Shown here piece by piece: positions 21,992 to 32,705 of a stretch of 64,000 bases of DNA; within the stretch, counting starts at the first letter, position 1, and the number at the start of each line of letters is the position of its first letter. Source of the DNA: Hygrophila difformis (Eukaryota; Streptophyta; Magnoliopsida; Lamiales; Acanthaceae). The translations under genes were made by a program, and so were the position numbers. The stretch covers positions 30,123,849-30,187,848 of the forward strand of contig JAOANR010000005.1 of assembly GCA_030278955.1 (NCBI GenBank), in the 5' to 3' direction. Under the pieces are notes generated by a model. It was not told the origin of the DNA, did not search any database, and saw nothing but the letters and a program-made list of their open reading frames with translations.

Positions 21992-22482
21992 CTTGTAACA
22001 AACATTAGAAAGGATAATTGGACGAAATTGCCAAATGTCTTTAGGAACCAGCACTTTAGGAATAAGACAAATAAAAGTAGCCGAGATATCACTGTGAAAC
22101 ACCCCCTCATCCATAGCTTTTCGGACAAAATCCCAGACCTCAGTGCCAATCGAGTCCCAATATTTTTTATAGAATAAAACCGGAAAACCATCCGGCCCAG
22201 GTGCAGAAATCGATTTCATATCTTTGACAGCATTGGTCACCTCCTGGAATGACACGGCAACATTCAATTCAGAGCAATCATCAAATGGAACCAAAACAGG
22301 AAGATCACTCTGGCGCAACATTGGCATAGTGTGACCAAATATTGATGAAAAATGATTAATGGTATGAGTTTTTAGCACATCATCACTAGTAACCCACTCA
22401 CCATAATCTCAAGACCTCCAATCCTAGATCTTCGTCGTTTAATAAGAGTTTGGGTATGAATATACCGAGTGTTCCGATCGCC

Positions 22483-23553
22483 TCAAGTAAGCCATTTATC
22501 CCTCGATTTTTGAAACCAAAGTAGTTCCTCCTGCTTAAGAATTTCATCAAGATCCCTACATTTAGCTTCCAAGATATGAAGCCTCACAGAATTAATACCA
22601 GTCAACCCCCTTCTAACACCTTGAAGCCTCCTAAGAATCCTATCTTTTCTTTTGTGAATATTGCCAAAAGTGTTTCGGTTGAAGGAAATTGAGGAATTTT
22701 TCACCCTATCCAACCTCTGTTGGATATTGCCCACACCCCAATGCCAAGCAGAATCCACAATATGGCCATAAGAAGGATGCATGCCCCAAACAGCTTCCCA
22801 TCTATATGGCCGGCTCATAAAACATCGAGGAGGAGGATGACAACGAACAAGTATCCCATTGTGATATGAAGCTCTTCTAGGGAGAACTTCAACATAACTT
22901 TCCGGAAACATAGAACTCCAAGCAGCATTAGCAACTGCACGATCGAGCCTCTTGCGAGCCAAAGGACCACCATTAGTATTACGTTGCCAAGTAAAGGCGT
23001 CTCCAATAGTGTGAAGTGTTTCCAGACCACAATCAAGAAGCATATCACGAAACACCTCATACTGTTGAGGATTAGGAGACATACAACGGACTCCGACAAA
23101 ATAACAATGTCGTTCCAATCTCCGACTGCCAGCCACGGCCCTTGTAACAAGGCACAAGTATCACGCATATGACTCCAATCCAAAGCACGAAGCCGAGTAC
23201 AAGGATTTACATACACTGATGAATGATACGATGTAAACGCTCCAGACAAAATTTCAAAAGTAACAATACGAAAGTGGCAAGCTCGAAGAGTATATGAGAA
23301 GGCAAGTCAAGTCCGATACGGCGGAAAATCCAAATACCCCCGATCTACCAACACACTCCGTAATATGGACCGCTTCGTAATCAATCCTGTAGAAGAAAAC
23401 CTTTAGGCGTTCAAACATACCTTGTGGCTCCAACAAAACTATAATAGATGGTTTAAGTTTCCGAATAACATCAGAAATGTGGCGTTGAGTATTCCTGTTC
23501 ACGGCACCACGAATATTCCATGACAGGATCACAAAGTCTCTAAAATCAGTCAT
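22483..23553 (-). pseudogene. LINE AP-like endonuclease and linker
   Basis: Begins FVILSWNIRGAVNRNTQRHI (the usual N(I/V)RG start of L1 endonucleases), with ELK-like KPSIIVLLEPQ, then shifted frames reading GPWLAVGDWNDI, the GDFN-type motif written here as GDWN, and FTWQRNTNGGPLARKRLDRA, YHNGILV. At least two frameshifts separate these parts. The linker to RT (KNSSISFNRNTFGNIHKRK) is typical. The endonuclease would nick target DNA to prime reverse transcription. Confidence 0.87.
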
Positions 23554-25063
23554 TTAGGAACGGTCAGATGATTCATCTCGCTCCCCAAAAAAATCCTCCT
23601 TCTCAGACATAGCTTGATCTGCCTCAGCATGATGACTGGATGTAGATTCATTGCGATCCCCAACAACAACCTCATCCTCTGCCATAGTGTCATCACTATC
23701 AATTAGAACACTGAACGAGTTATGGGTTGGATTAAGCCCCTTCACCTTAGCAACTTTAGTCATACGTAAACGTTTTCCTTTTGTTTTCCGAGGAGAGACA
23801 TGATCTGCCTCAGACAAAGCAGTAGCGTTAACAAACAAAGGATTAGAGGTGATATTATGGAGAGAAATATTCTTAGGTGCATGCATGGCCGTACTTGACG
23901 TGCCTGTTTCAAACCCATCCGAACGTGGAATCAATTCCGGCACCGGGGATTTGCCCCTCCGACGCTGAGGCCGTGGATTCCTCTTCACAGTCAACCAGTT
24001 ACCGTGAGTAGCAATAGGCTCAGAATGGCAAGATACATGATTAACAGCATTTACGAAATTAGGGTCATTGAACAGATCATTGTCCAACTTAGCAGGATTC
24101 TTATCCAACTTGTCAGCGTGTAACGGATCTGTTGGCAATGGAAAGGTAGCACCTTCCTTATGGGCAAACATCCTATCACCTTTTTCCGACCGTGCTTCCT
24201 CCGGCGAGATCGGAACAGATTCTTGAGGATTATTCACTGGATCCGCGGGAAAACCCTCATGTGAATATTGTCCCGCACCATGGCGGAATCGAACACAAAC
24301 TGTGCAAATGGAATGAAGACCCTCATACGAAACCAAATGCCAATAATCACTGATCATCACCTTACCAATGACTGGTTTCGACAGATCTATCTCAACACAC
24401 ACGCGTGCAAAAATTGACCCCTTTGCATCTCTGAAGTATGAATATCCACCTTAATCGGCTTACCAACAAGGCCCGCAATAACCTTCAAAGTATCTTCACT
24501 GTAAAGACCTTGGCACAATCCCCGGAATCGCACCCAAACTGTTGCCTTCATAATCTCCTTGGTCGGATCCATGAACTCTTGAGACCATGGTATCACCGCC
24601 AAGTGATGGTCAAACACAGACCAAGGCCCTCCAAAAAGGGCCTTCTCGAGATCCTCCGACGTATCAAATTTGGCCATAAAATAACCACGATCCACATCTA
24701 ACAAATCAAAGTGACATCGGGGCTTCCACAGTTGGTTTAAACGCGCTTTCAGAACATGATAACCAACACGCTTACCTAAAACCTTCACCATCAATGCATC
24801 TTTCAAGGGGAGACATAGCTTATCCAAGAGGTCAGAATCAAAGGTGACCCGTGGTAAGAGAGGATTTACATTAACCAAATGCACAACATATGATTCATGA
24901 AAGGGCTTGCTATACTCCACAGAAGGCGCTGGAGGTTTATCTAGAATAGTAATGTCTCTAAAGGATAATTTAGGACGGGGTAGTTGAGAAGAAAGGTCGG
25001 TTGGTTCCGGAGGAATGTCCGACGGAGAAGGCGGAGAGTGGCGAAGGAAGGGTCAACGTCCAT
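23554..25063 (-). pseudogene. LINE ORF1 (DUF4283 / zinc-knuckle RNA-binding protein)
   Basis: ATG at 25063 opens MDVDPSFATLRLL, but the main frame is shifted and begins around PSDIPPEPTDLSSQLPRPKL. The DUF4283 core follows (LPLKDALMVKVLGKR, GYFMAKFDTSEDLEKALFGG, PWSVFDHHLAVIPW, TVWVRFRGL), then CVEIDLSKPVIGKV after another frameshift near 24400. The zinc knuckle HSICTVCVRFRHGAGQYS keeps CX2CX4H but the last Cys is replaced by Tyr. The C-terminal part is Ser/Asp/Glu-rich with basic patches. In active elements ORF1p coats LINE RNA. Confidence 0.88.
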
Positions 25064-25223
25064 GACGAGAGATAATTCAAGTCACAGGCATGAGTGTATG
25101 ATTTATTTGATTGTATGTATTTTGCACTTTAATCCTAATTTTTGTACCATGCTTAATTTTTATCTCATAAATATAACTTTGATAAACTAAAAAATATAAA
25201 GAAAAACGTAAGTATATATAGTA

Positions 25224-25481
25224 CTCCCTCCGTCCCATCTCAAATGTCCCATTTGACTTTTTGACACTGTTCATTGTTCAACTTTGACTCGGTATTATTG
25301 TGAGTATATATTTGCAAAAAATAGTCGAGTTCGGTCTTGTTAGATTCGTCTAATCGTATAGTTTTAGAATATATATTTTATATATTTTTACTTGTATATA
25401 TTTTGAGATATTAACAAATTAAAAAGTGCATTGGATTGTGTGCAGAAATGAAATGAGACATTTCAAATGGGACAGAGGGAG
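25224..25481. mobile_element. Stowaway-type MITE
   Basis: Inverted ends CTCCCTCCGTCCCA / TGGGACAGAGGGAG with TA duplications (25222-25223, 25482-25483), 258 bp. A nested, 5'-truncated relative is at 29873-30210. Confidence 0.92.
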
Positions 25482-26005
25482 TATTTTTTAATTATAGTAA
25501 ATATATTTGTCATTTCAAATATTAAGAAATATGAAACTAAATAATATAAATTCTTTGATCTTATATGTATAAGAATATTTAATAAATTTTAACATATTGT
25601 AATACTATTAAATAAATTTAATTAGGTTAAAAAATATCGTGTTATAATATAATCTTATATCAATATAAAGAATTTTAGATAATAGATTTCCAAATATTAT
25701 TAATTAATGATAACATATTTTAAACATAAATATTTCATTAAAAATATATCTCCTATGTTGTATGATAATGTAACATTCACACATTACACACAGTTCATTG
25801 CATATTTTTAACGACTAAGAACTCAAATTGTATATAAGTAAATTTTATAAAAAGTTGATATTCTTAAACTACAGGATAAGACGAGTCCAACAAGATCTCA
25901 CTTGACTATATTTTTCATTGTATAACACTGATGATAAAAATTAGATTCAAAGTTAAACAATGAATAGTAGCAAATAGGAAAATGTTGCAATATCACCAAA
26001 ACTCT
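25482..26005. other. A+T-rich spacer with a MITE remnant
   Basis: No gene. At about 25790-25970 the sequence resembles the reverse complement of the 25224 MITE interior (ACTCAAATTGTATATAAGTAAA, GACGAGTCCAACAAGATCTCAC), a decayed copy of the same or a sister family. Confidence 0.5.
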
Positions 26006-26335
26006 CACTACAAGAAAAATCCATTTTAGCAATCGAATTCGGTCGCTAAACCCCAAAATTCGGTCGCGAACTGATATAGCGACCGAAAAATTCGGTCGCT
26101 AATCCCTTGGTTGAGAAATTTCCAGCGACGGTAAAAAGATTCGGTCGGACATTTGCGACCGAATTTTTCTGTCGCTACGATTGTGGACCAAATCAGCAAC
26201 GGAATTGGCGACCGAATCAGCTACGGTCAACCTTTTTAATTTCTTTTTATTTTTATATTCGCGACCGAATTAGCGACCGAAAATTTCAGTCGTGAATAAT
26301 CGCAACCGAATTAGAGACCGATTAGGCCCCACATA
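26006..26335 (+). mobile_element. CACTA (En/Spm-type) transposon terminus
   Basis: Starts CACTACAAGAAAAATCC, the canonical CACTA terminal sequence, followed by many short subterminal repeats of GCGACCGAA / TTCGGTCGC in both orientations, the usual transposase-binding arrangement. I did not find the opposite end (…TTCTTGTAGTG), so this is a fragment or a solo end. No coding sequence. Confidence 0.8.
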
Positions 26336-26641
26336 ATGATGATAAAAGAAACATATTTTTTATTAATTAGTAAATCTTTAAAATATTAAGTGCAATAAAA
26401 GAACATATAAAAAAAAGAGTATTCTAACAAATTATAAGACGTGGTTTACCAAAAAAAAGTTATAAGATATCGTATTGTTCAATTGATTGAAGCTTAAAAA
26501 AAAATTGGATGCCATGGTAACCCACTTCCCGTTGGTAAAGAGTTTGTTTGGATTTGAAAAAAATATAAGGTGAGATAGAAGGGGAAGCTAAAAGATGAAT
26601 TAAATTGTATAAAGAATGAGATAAAAATGGAAGTGGAAAAG
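26336..26641. other. A+T-rich spacer
   Basis: Nothing recognised. It ends with AAAAG, the target duplication of the following solo LTR. Confidence 0.6.
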
Positions 26642-29571
26642 TGTAACACCCCGGTTTTTGGTCACCCAGGTCGGGGTGTCACCGCCACATCTCCCTAGTA
26701 AGACACGGTTTCTCCGAGCTTACTAAAGAGATGCAAGGCTAGGTATTGCAGTATTTAAAACATTTAAAACAGCCCATTCATATATAATTTAAAAATATTG
26801 TCATTACAGTTGCAGCGGAAAAATAATATTTACATATATAATGCAGCGGAATTTAAAGATAGGGCCAACATGGCCAAACCACGGGTTAAACAGGCCCGTT
26901 CATGCCTTTCATTTCTAAGACTAGAATAATAAAAGAAAATAACATTTTCCCGAGTATCCCATGCATATGATGATGCATATTCTTCACACTCTGTATATAA
27001 AAAAAAAAAAGAAAACGGTTTCGGTCAGCACTACGTGCTGAGTAAGTTAACACATACGTGATTATGGGGTTTCAAAGCCATTAATTTAATTTTTGAAAAA
27101 CATGTACATAATACCCCATAATTTAATTTATATATCTATCAACAATTCAATTGCATAACTAAATAGACAGGGATTCCATAACGTCATAATATTGCTTGCA
27201 AGGTAAGTAATTTCATAACATAACTTCAAAGCATAATTTAAGTACGCAAAAGAAAGTATAAGTCTTTTAAATTTTTCCCGTTAATCTATAGTTGAGTATC
27301 AAGATGTCATTTGTATTCGAGTTTCTCACGTTTGCATATCCCGCCGTTTTGGCGTAGTTTCTCATGTTCAACACCATCGTCCAATCAGGCACGATGTGCA
27401 AAGCTAGGAGGGCACCCTGCAGAGCACTCACCCCCTACGTAGATTACTCTTGTCCGTTTAGGCACAAAGCAAAGAGCTAGAGGGGCACCCGATGGAGCAT
27501 ACACCCTCTACATAAGTCACTCTCGTCCATTCAGGCACGAAGCGAAAAGCTAGAGGGGCACCCGATGGAGCACTCACCCTCTACGTAGAAAGCTCAAACT
27601 AGTCTTAACGGGATTTTGAAAATGTTTGTTTATGTATTCTTTCTCAAAGGAGTTTCCACTCATTTAAACCTCAAGGGTTAATTTCTCAGATTTAGTAAGT
27701 TTCTCAGAATGATCTATTTCAGGACGCTGTTCGCTCCGATATCATTTAAAAATCCATTTCGACAGTATTTTCAAGATTTGACTTGGTAAACCACTGTTTA
27801 CTTCAAAATTTATTAAAAAACAGATTTAATTCCAAAAACTCCAAAAATTCACTACTGACTCGGAAACGTCGAGATCTACAACTTTCGTGTTTTAACTTTT
27901 TCGATCCGGGATACGAAAATGAGAGAAAAACGTGAATTTTCAACAGGGTACTAATCTGTCCGAGTTTCTACGCATCAGTTTCACGATATCAAGATCTACC
28001 ATAGCAAAATAACTCCAAATTTGATGAAATTTTACAGGATGATTCTTAATATGATTATCTACAACTTTCATTTAGAACTCAACGCCCAAATCGCATCGGA
28101 TCAGAGGTTAATCTTCAGCTCAAGTTCGAAACAATTTTCTGTCGAGGTTCTTGATTTCGGTACGAACGCAGATCGGATCGGCTCAGGTTCGGAGGTTCAA
28201 ATCTCAACGAAAACTTCTAAACATTTACAGAGAGGTTCTAAACTTATAGATCTACAGCTTCTATGTTTGGCACTAAACCTGATTCGACCTAAATCCAATG
28301 TCAAAATCATCGACAAGTCCGGAACATGAACCTGTCCCGGTTTCAAGATCTGAATTAAAGGCAGGTTCGTCTCGATCGATTAACCAAAAAGTCTGAAATG
28401 TTAACCAAAAACGTCTACACGTTCGGACCTAAATTCTGTCGCGAATTTCAAGATCTAGGTTAGGCAGTTCGGTTTTAAGTGGATTTCACATATCAAATCG
28501 TCTTTAAAAATTCTGAAACTTTTACAGTAGGTAGATCTAAGCCTTAGGAACGTTTTTTGTGTTTTAAGTTTTTCTGTTTGAAGTCGTTTTAAGGTTCGGA
28601 AAAATTCATCAAAACTGTTGCGCCGGTAAAGTTTTCGTGTTGATAGATTTTACGTTCTTGATTTAATTCAATAGATTCAACATATTTTAATCTCCCAAAA
28701 ACCATGTACGTATTAACTTACAGTGTTTATGAACGTCCGGGGTCTTCTATTTCGAAGGCGTGGCTTCCAGTCCACCGTCTATCTCCTTGATTCGTCGGTT
28801 TCTTCGCTCTCGTTCCGGATCGGGGTGTAGAAAAGGAAAGAAGTTTAATTAGGATTCGTTTTCGAATCATGTATTGAAAAAGATTGGATCGGGGCTTACC
28901 ACGACTCTGGAGATCTTAGGATTTTCGTCCAAGCTGCCGCCTTGGTGTTTAATGCCTTCGTAGACTCCGGAATTTAGGGTTTCGAATGTATAGAGAGTTG
29001 TAGGATTTTGTAAAAGTGTTCGGGGCTTCCAAGGGGGTTTATTTATAGATATCTGAGTCCTAGGGCGTCCAAAGACTGAGTACAAGGGTCTTGAGCCGCA
29101 AGACGTTCAACCGAAGTCGGAAAATCCGGATTCGGACGAGAAAATCTCGCAACGGGCGTATCTGCCAGTTGGCGCGGGGTTGGCGCGCCCTTTGCCTAAA
29201 AACCGCGCGGCCAGCTCGCCGGAAACGCCTGGACTCCGGTCCGGGCGGCTCGTGCGATCCGTCGTGTTTTTCCTCCTCTCTTTCGGGTTTCTATCCCTCT
29301 ATGCTCCCGGATTCCAATTTCCGGGCCATCTTCGGGTTCCTATTTCGTATCTTAATTTCATTCGGTTCTAAATTTACATTTGGACTCGAGTTATTGAGTC
29401 CATCGGTGTAGGGTTACCGTGTAACGACTTATTCAACTTTATTTAATTTCTTTTGTTTAATTTAGTCTCTTTAATTAATTCCATTTCTCATTTCTTCTAC
29501 ATTTATTTTTTATTGTATTTACTTATTTATTTATTTAATTAATTTATGTTGTAAAATTCTCGGGTATTACA
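26642..29571 (+). mobile_element. Long solo LTR (2.9 kb) of a large LTR retrotransposon
   Basis: Begins TGTAACACCCCGGTTTTTGG and ends CTCGGGTATTACA, the TG...CA ends with mirrored termini, flanked by the 5-bp duplication AAAAG (26637-26641 and 29572-29576). No primer site, polypurine tract, gag or pol lies inside, and the start is not repeated, so it is one LTR left after LTR-LTR recombination. The interior holds a ~75-bp tandem repeat (27377-27597) and GC-rich sequence near 29150-29300. LTRs this long occur in large gypsy lineages; the lineage cannot be named without pol. Confidence 0.88.
27377..27597 (+). repeat. Three-copy tandem repeat inside the solo LTR
   Basis: About 75-bp unit, core AGCTAGAGGGGCACCCGATGG followed by CACCCTCTACGTAG; copies 2 and 3 are closer to each other than to copy 1. 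Confidence 0.88.
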
Positions 29572-29872
29572 AAAAGATTAATGTACATACTTCAATGGTA
29601 TATTACTTCAATTGTGTAGTTGAAAAGAAAAAAAAAATTGTACAGATAAATTTTAATGGTATAGAAAATTAAAAAAAATAAAAATTAAAATTTTTTTTTA
29701 AAAAAAAGTAGGGCCCCAGAATTTGGGCGCCCTGAGCAGGAGCCGGGCCTGCCAAGGTAAGAAGGTATCAGAGCTGATGTAGTTCTAATTGACGTTCAAT
29801 CATGTAACATTCCTTTGCTTTCCTTTATTTGCTCAGGGAGATTTTTCCATAATTCCATTTCAAAGTATTAAT
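29572..29872. other. Spacer with old repeat remnants
   Basis: No gene. Contains A-runs and GGGCCCCAGAATTTGGGCGCCCTGAGC, which looks like a terminal piece of a decayed transposon, not assigned. Confidence 0.45.
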
Positions 29873-30210
29873 TATGTCGTATAGTTTTAGAATATACTTC
29901 CTCCGTTCTTGTGATAATGCAACAATTTCCTTTTTAAGATGTTTTCTAATAATGCAACATTACTTATTATGGCAATGTTTTTAGGCATTAAAAATGGGTC
30001 CCACTAACACTTCTTCCATATTTCTCTCTTTCTCTTTCTTATTTTCCTAAAACTTGTGCCAAAGCTTGTGTTGCATTATCACAAGAACGGAGGAAGTACA
30101 TTTTATCATAATTTTTACTTGTATATATATTTTGAGATACCAACGATTTAAAATGTGCATTGGATTGTGTGCAGGAATCAAACAAGACATTTCAAATGGG
30201 AAGGAGGGAG
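29873..30210. mobile_element. 5'-truncated Stowaway-like MITE with a second MITE nested in it
   Basis: The outer sequence (GTCGTATAGTTTTAGAATATA, then TTTTTACTTGTATATAT, GTGCATTGGATTGTGTGCAG and AGGAGGGAG at the end) matches the right part of the 25224-25481 MITE. The inner element interrupts it at a TA. Confidence 0.85.
29897..30096. mobile_element. 200-bp MITE nested inside another MITE
   Basis: Long perfect-type inverted ends: CTTCCTCCGTTCTTGTGATA / TATCACAAGAACGGAGGAAG, with TA duplications at 29895-29896 and 30097-30098. Stowaway-like. Confidence 0.92.
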
Positions 30211-30211
30211 T

Positions 30212-30500
30212 ATATGTTAGCAACGGAAAAATTTGGTAGCTAATGTTTCTTTAAAAAAATATATATTTTTGATTTTATTCTCTTTATAAATTTTTATTTT
30301 GTTAAGAACCCAAGCCACACAAATTACAAAGGGGATAGAGGAAAGAGATAAGGGGGCGGGAGGGAAATCGAAACGCCAACATTAGGTTGAGGGGTCTCTG
30401 ATTGGAAGGCACACATTGGTGTGACAGAGTAATACCAAGAAAGTGAACGACTTCATTTTAGCAGTTGGCCTCAAATGCGGTTTGACACATTGTTATTAAG
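30212..30500. repeat. Dispersed repeat, copy 2 (partner at 5890-6240)
   Basis: Block B at 30212-30335 is direct, block A at about 30370-30495 inverted, relative to the copy near 6 kb. It abuts the end of the 29873-30210 MITE. Confidence 0.6.
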
Positions 30501-31073
30501 TGATTATTTTTTAATTTCAACATACCAGAAAAGAAAGTGGGACATAAGTAATGGAATGGAACGATCGCTATCTGTTTTCCGACCAATTGGCCATTTTTCT
30601 GGACCCGACATCCATGTAGTGACCCAAAACTCTAAATGAAGAATCATGGTCAAAATTCGGAAATAGCTCATTTTGATGGTTAAAGAAATTATTATATCTA
30701 AATTTTACATGATAAATAAATTTGATCTTGAATATTATAAATTTATCGAATTCCTTTATCATAAATCAGAATTAATCAATTTATCAAATTTAGTTGGCTT
30801 TAGTGGTATGTGACCTAAAAAATAATTTAATCAATTTTTGGGTGGTGCCGTGGTTCCGTTAAGCAATTGATGCATTATTTTTATTTATTTATTTATTTAT
30901 TGCTACAAATTTAATGGGTGAGTATTAATCTATAGTATAAAAGAAGTACAAGAATGGTATTTATGTGACTTGAACTCTCCCATTCTTTGCCGACGCCAAT
31001 CGTCACTGTTATAAAAAAAAAAAAGAAAAAAAAGAATATGGAGTATATATATACACACAATATGGAGCACGTG
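30501..31073. other. A+T-rich intergenic sequence
   Basis: No gene seen. TCTATAGTATAAAAG at about 30921 resembles a Helitron 5' start but has no supporting 3' end. A TTTA microsatellite lies near 30880-30900. Confidence 0.45.
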
Positions 31074-31236
31074 AGGGGATAAGGATTTGCCTAAGCGGCA
31101 AAACCCAAGCATTCTAACCTTCAAGGTTGGGGATTCATTTCCCACATGGCTCCTTAGCTATATATTCTCTTTATCTTTTATAATTTGTATAGCATATGTT
31201 CCCACCAACAACTCTGACTTCTATCTCCTAAAAAAA
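31074..31236 (+). mobile_element. tRNA-derived SINE, copy 2
   Basis: GGGATAAGGATTTGCCTAAG head, degenerate B box (GGGGATTCATTTCCC), body ATAATTTGTATAGCATATGTTCC and an A-rich tail. It is flanked by ATGGAGCAC / ATGGAGCGC. Same family as 17101 and 32040. Confidence 0.82.
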
Positions 31237-32039
31237 TGGAGCGCATAAAATAATTAAAACAAAGGAAAAGGAATAGCCATCACGAGAGTGAGACGCATAT
31301 GGAAGCGCGCTAGCCCATAGTTATTACGTTTACCCATCTACACTTCTGACTTGTTATTCACCTGTATAGCCATAAATAAATTTGAACTTTTTAGTCGGGA
31401 AAACAAATATTGGTAATATGTATGGATGAAAACGATTATCCATTATTTTTTTTCCATGGGTATGGATCGAATACGAATACACCGGATACGAATATGAATT
31501 TGAATATTTTTGGGATATTGATATAAGAGCCCGTTCTCCTGAACCTATTTCCAGAACTTATTACTTATTCTTATTAAAATCAGTGCAGATGATAGCAGAT
31601 CAGATCAAATCATATCAGACCAGATCCATTCGGATCAGATTAAACCAGACCAGATCAGACCATACTATAGATATAGTTGTAATCAGAACAGAGCAAACCA
31701 GATCAGACCAGAAACATTCAGATCAGATCAAACCAAACCAGATCTTATAAAATTAAGATCAGAACACCTTATTTCAGGCGAAGAAACAGGGCCTAAGTCG
31801 GGTATGGATACGGGTTTAATCGGATACAAATTATCGAATAATTTTATATTTTTATTATATAATTTAATAATTTTTATAAACATTATCGAATAATTTGATA
31901 TTTTATTATTATAAATAAATTCTTAATTAATAAATAATAATACCTGTAGAGGCTGTTCAGAAAAAATAATAAATAATAACATATTAATATATTTCGGATT
32001 TAAAATATGAACAATACCCTATCAATTCCATCTGAATCA
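31237..32039. other. Intergenic, old transposon sequence split by a MITE
   Basis: 31430-31526 and 31797-32035 share a GGGTATGGAT...CGGATAC-type A+T-rich style and look like two halves of one element interrupted by the MITE at 31527-31793. Its family is not recognised. Confidence 0.45.
31527..31793. mobile_element. Tourist-type MITE with AGATCAGACC repeats
   Basis: Flanked by TAA on both sides; ends GAGCCCGTTCTCCTGAAC and, on the complement, GGCCCTGTTTCTTCGCC. The interior consists of ten or so loose copies of AGATCAGACC/AAACCAG. Confidence 0.8.
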
Positions 32040-32172
32040 GGGATGAGGACTTACGGTGGTGCTCAAGTCCACCGACTCCCAATCTATAAGTTCCTATCCA
32101 TCATCTTTATCCCCGTATAATTTGTGTGACATGAACTCCCACCACCATTTCCTATAGACAATTGAGAAAAAA
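32040..32172 (+). mobile_element. tRNA-derived SINE, copy 3
   Basis: GGATGAGGACTTACGGTGGT head, then GTATAATTTGTGTGACATGAACTCC and a poly(A) tail. Imperfect flanking repeat AATTCCATCTGAATC / AATTCCCCCGAATCC. The B box has decayed more than in copy 1. Confidence 0.8.
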
Positions 32173-32705
32173 AAGAAATTCCCCCGAATCCGGGTAATAC
32201 TATATGCATAATATACTAATATATAGAGCAAGCATGTTTGCTAGCATATAGCATATTGAAAGAGCATATCCTTTCACAGTTCTCTCTCCGAATCTGCTAT
32301 CTACTAGCAGAGTCCCAAACATCCCAATAGTACTCCTATTATACTAAAAAAAAATGCCGTGAAATGGGCTTCAACTGTTTAAATTCATTCCTAGCCGTGA
32401 TTGGTTGTGGACGAAAAAGAGAACAAAAAAAGAAAAAAAAAACTGTTCCAATTCAAAAATCTCTCCCTCTCTATGCCCTGTTCAATCTTAGGCTCCAAGG
32501 AATTCAATGAATCAATAGCCACATCCTTTGGTTCAAAGAGACGCTTTCTTCATCACATCCATCCAAATTCATATTTTCTTCTCTTGTCTTCCGTCCATCT
32601 TCAATCCATTCGCTTCTCAACACCAATATTTTCTTCCTACTCATTTTCAACCGAATCAAGAATTTCGTAATTGTGGGATTTCTTCTAGTAACATCACTAT
32701 CAGAA
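32173..32705 (+). promoter_or_regulatory. Upstream and 5' leader region of the CTL gene
   Basis: C/T-rich sequence from about 32455 to 32700 looks like a plant 5' UTR. A plus-strand frame with an ATG at about 32473 encodes 66 codons and ends before the main ATG; it could be an upstream ORF or an unspliced N-terminal exon. No clear TATA box could be fixed. Confidence 0.4.

Larger units (their letters stand above)
19189..22378 (-). pseudogene. LINE reverse transcriptase split by two MITEs
   Basis: Part 1 (22378-21992) has SAPGPDGFPVLFYKKYWD, ATFICLIPK and FRPIILSNVCYK. It is interrupted by the hAT MITE 21309-21991 and resumes with TKVVVNRLRSLL, GPYQSAFLPGRGTSGNALI and the (F)EKAYDNVNW block. 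A second interruption is the foldback element 19652-20956. The third part (19626 downward) has SPYLFIIIMEKL and the catalytic HLMFADDLLLF, intact. Removing the insertions restores a normal order, so the LINE predates both. Confidence 0.9.
17461..25122 (-). mobile_element. L1-type LINE with plant RNase H, full length but dead
   Basis: Reads right to left. Poly(A) appears as the T-run at 17461-17475; the 5' end lies near 25122. TTTAATCCTA borders both ends (about 17450-17459 and 25128-25136), the likely target duplication. Domains in order: ORF1 with DUF4283 (25063-23554), AP endonuclease (23553-22483), reverse transcriptase (22378-19189, split by two insertions), zinc-ribbon RVT domain (about 18976-18401) and RNase H (about 18000-17575). 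Every part has frameshifts or stops. Subtracting the two inserted MITEs leaves about 5.7 kb, normal for a plant L1. Confidence 0.92.

Noticed and set aside
27377..27597. CRISPR-like spaced repeat
   Set aside because: Three adjacent 75-bp tandem copies within a plant LTR, without constant repeats separated by unique spacers.
29091..29411. 106-codon Arg-rich frame in the GC-rich part of the solo LTR
   Set aside because: No family resemblance; the region is LTR sequence and two frames are open because of GC content.
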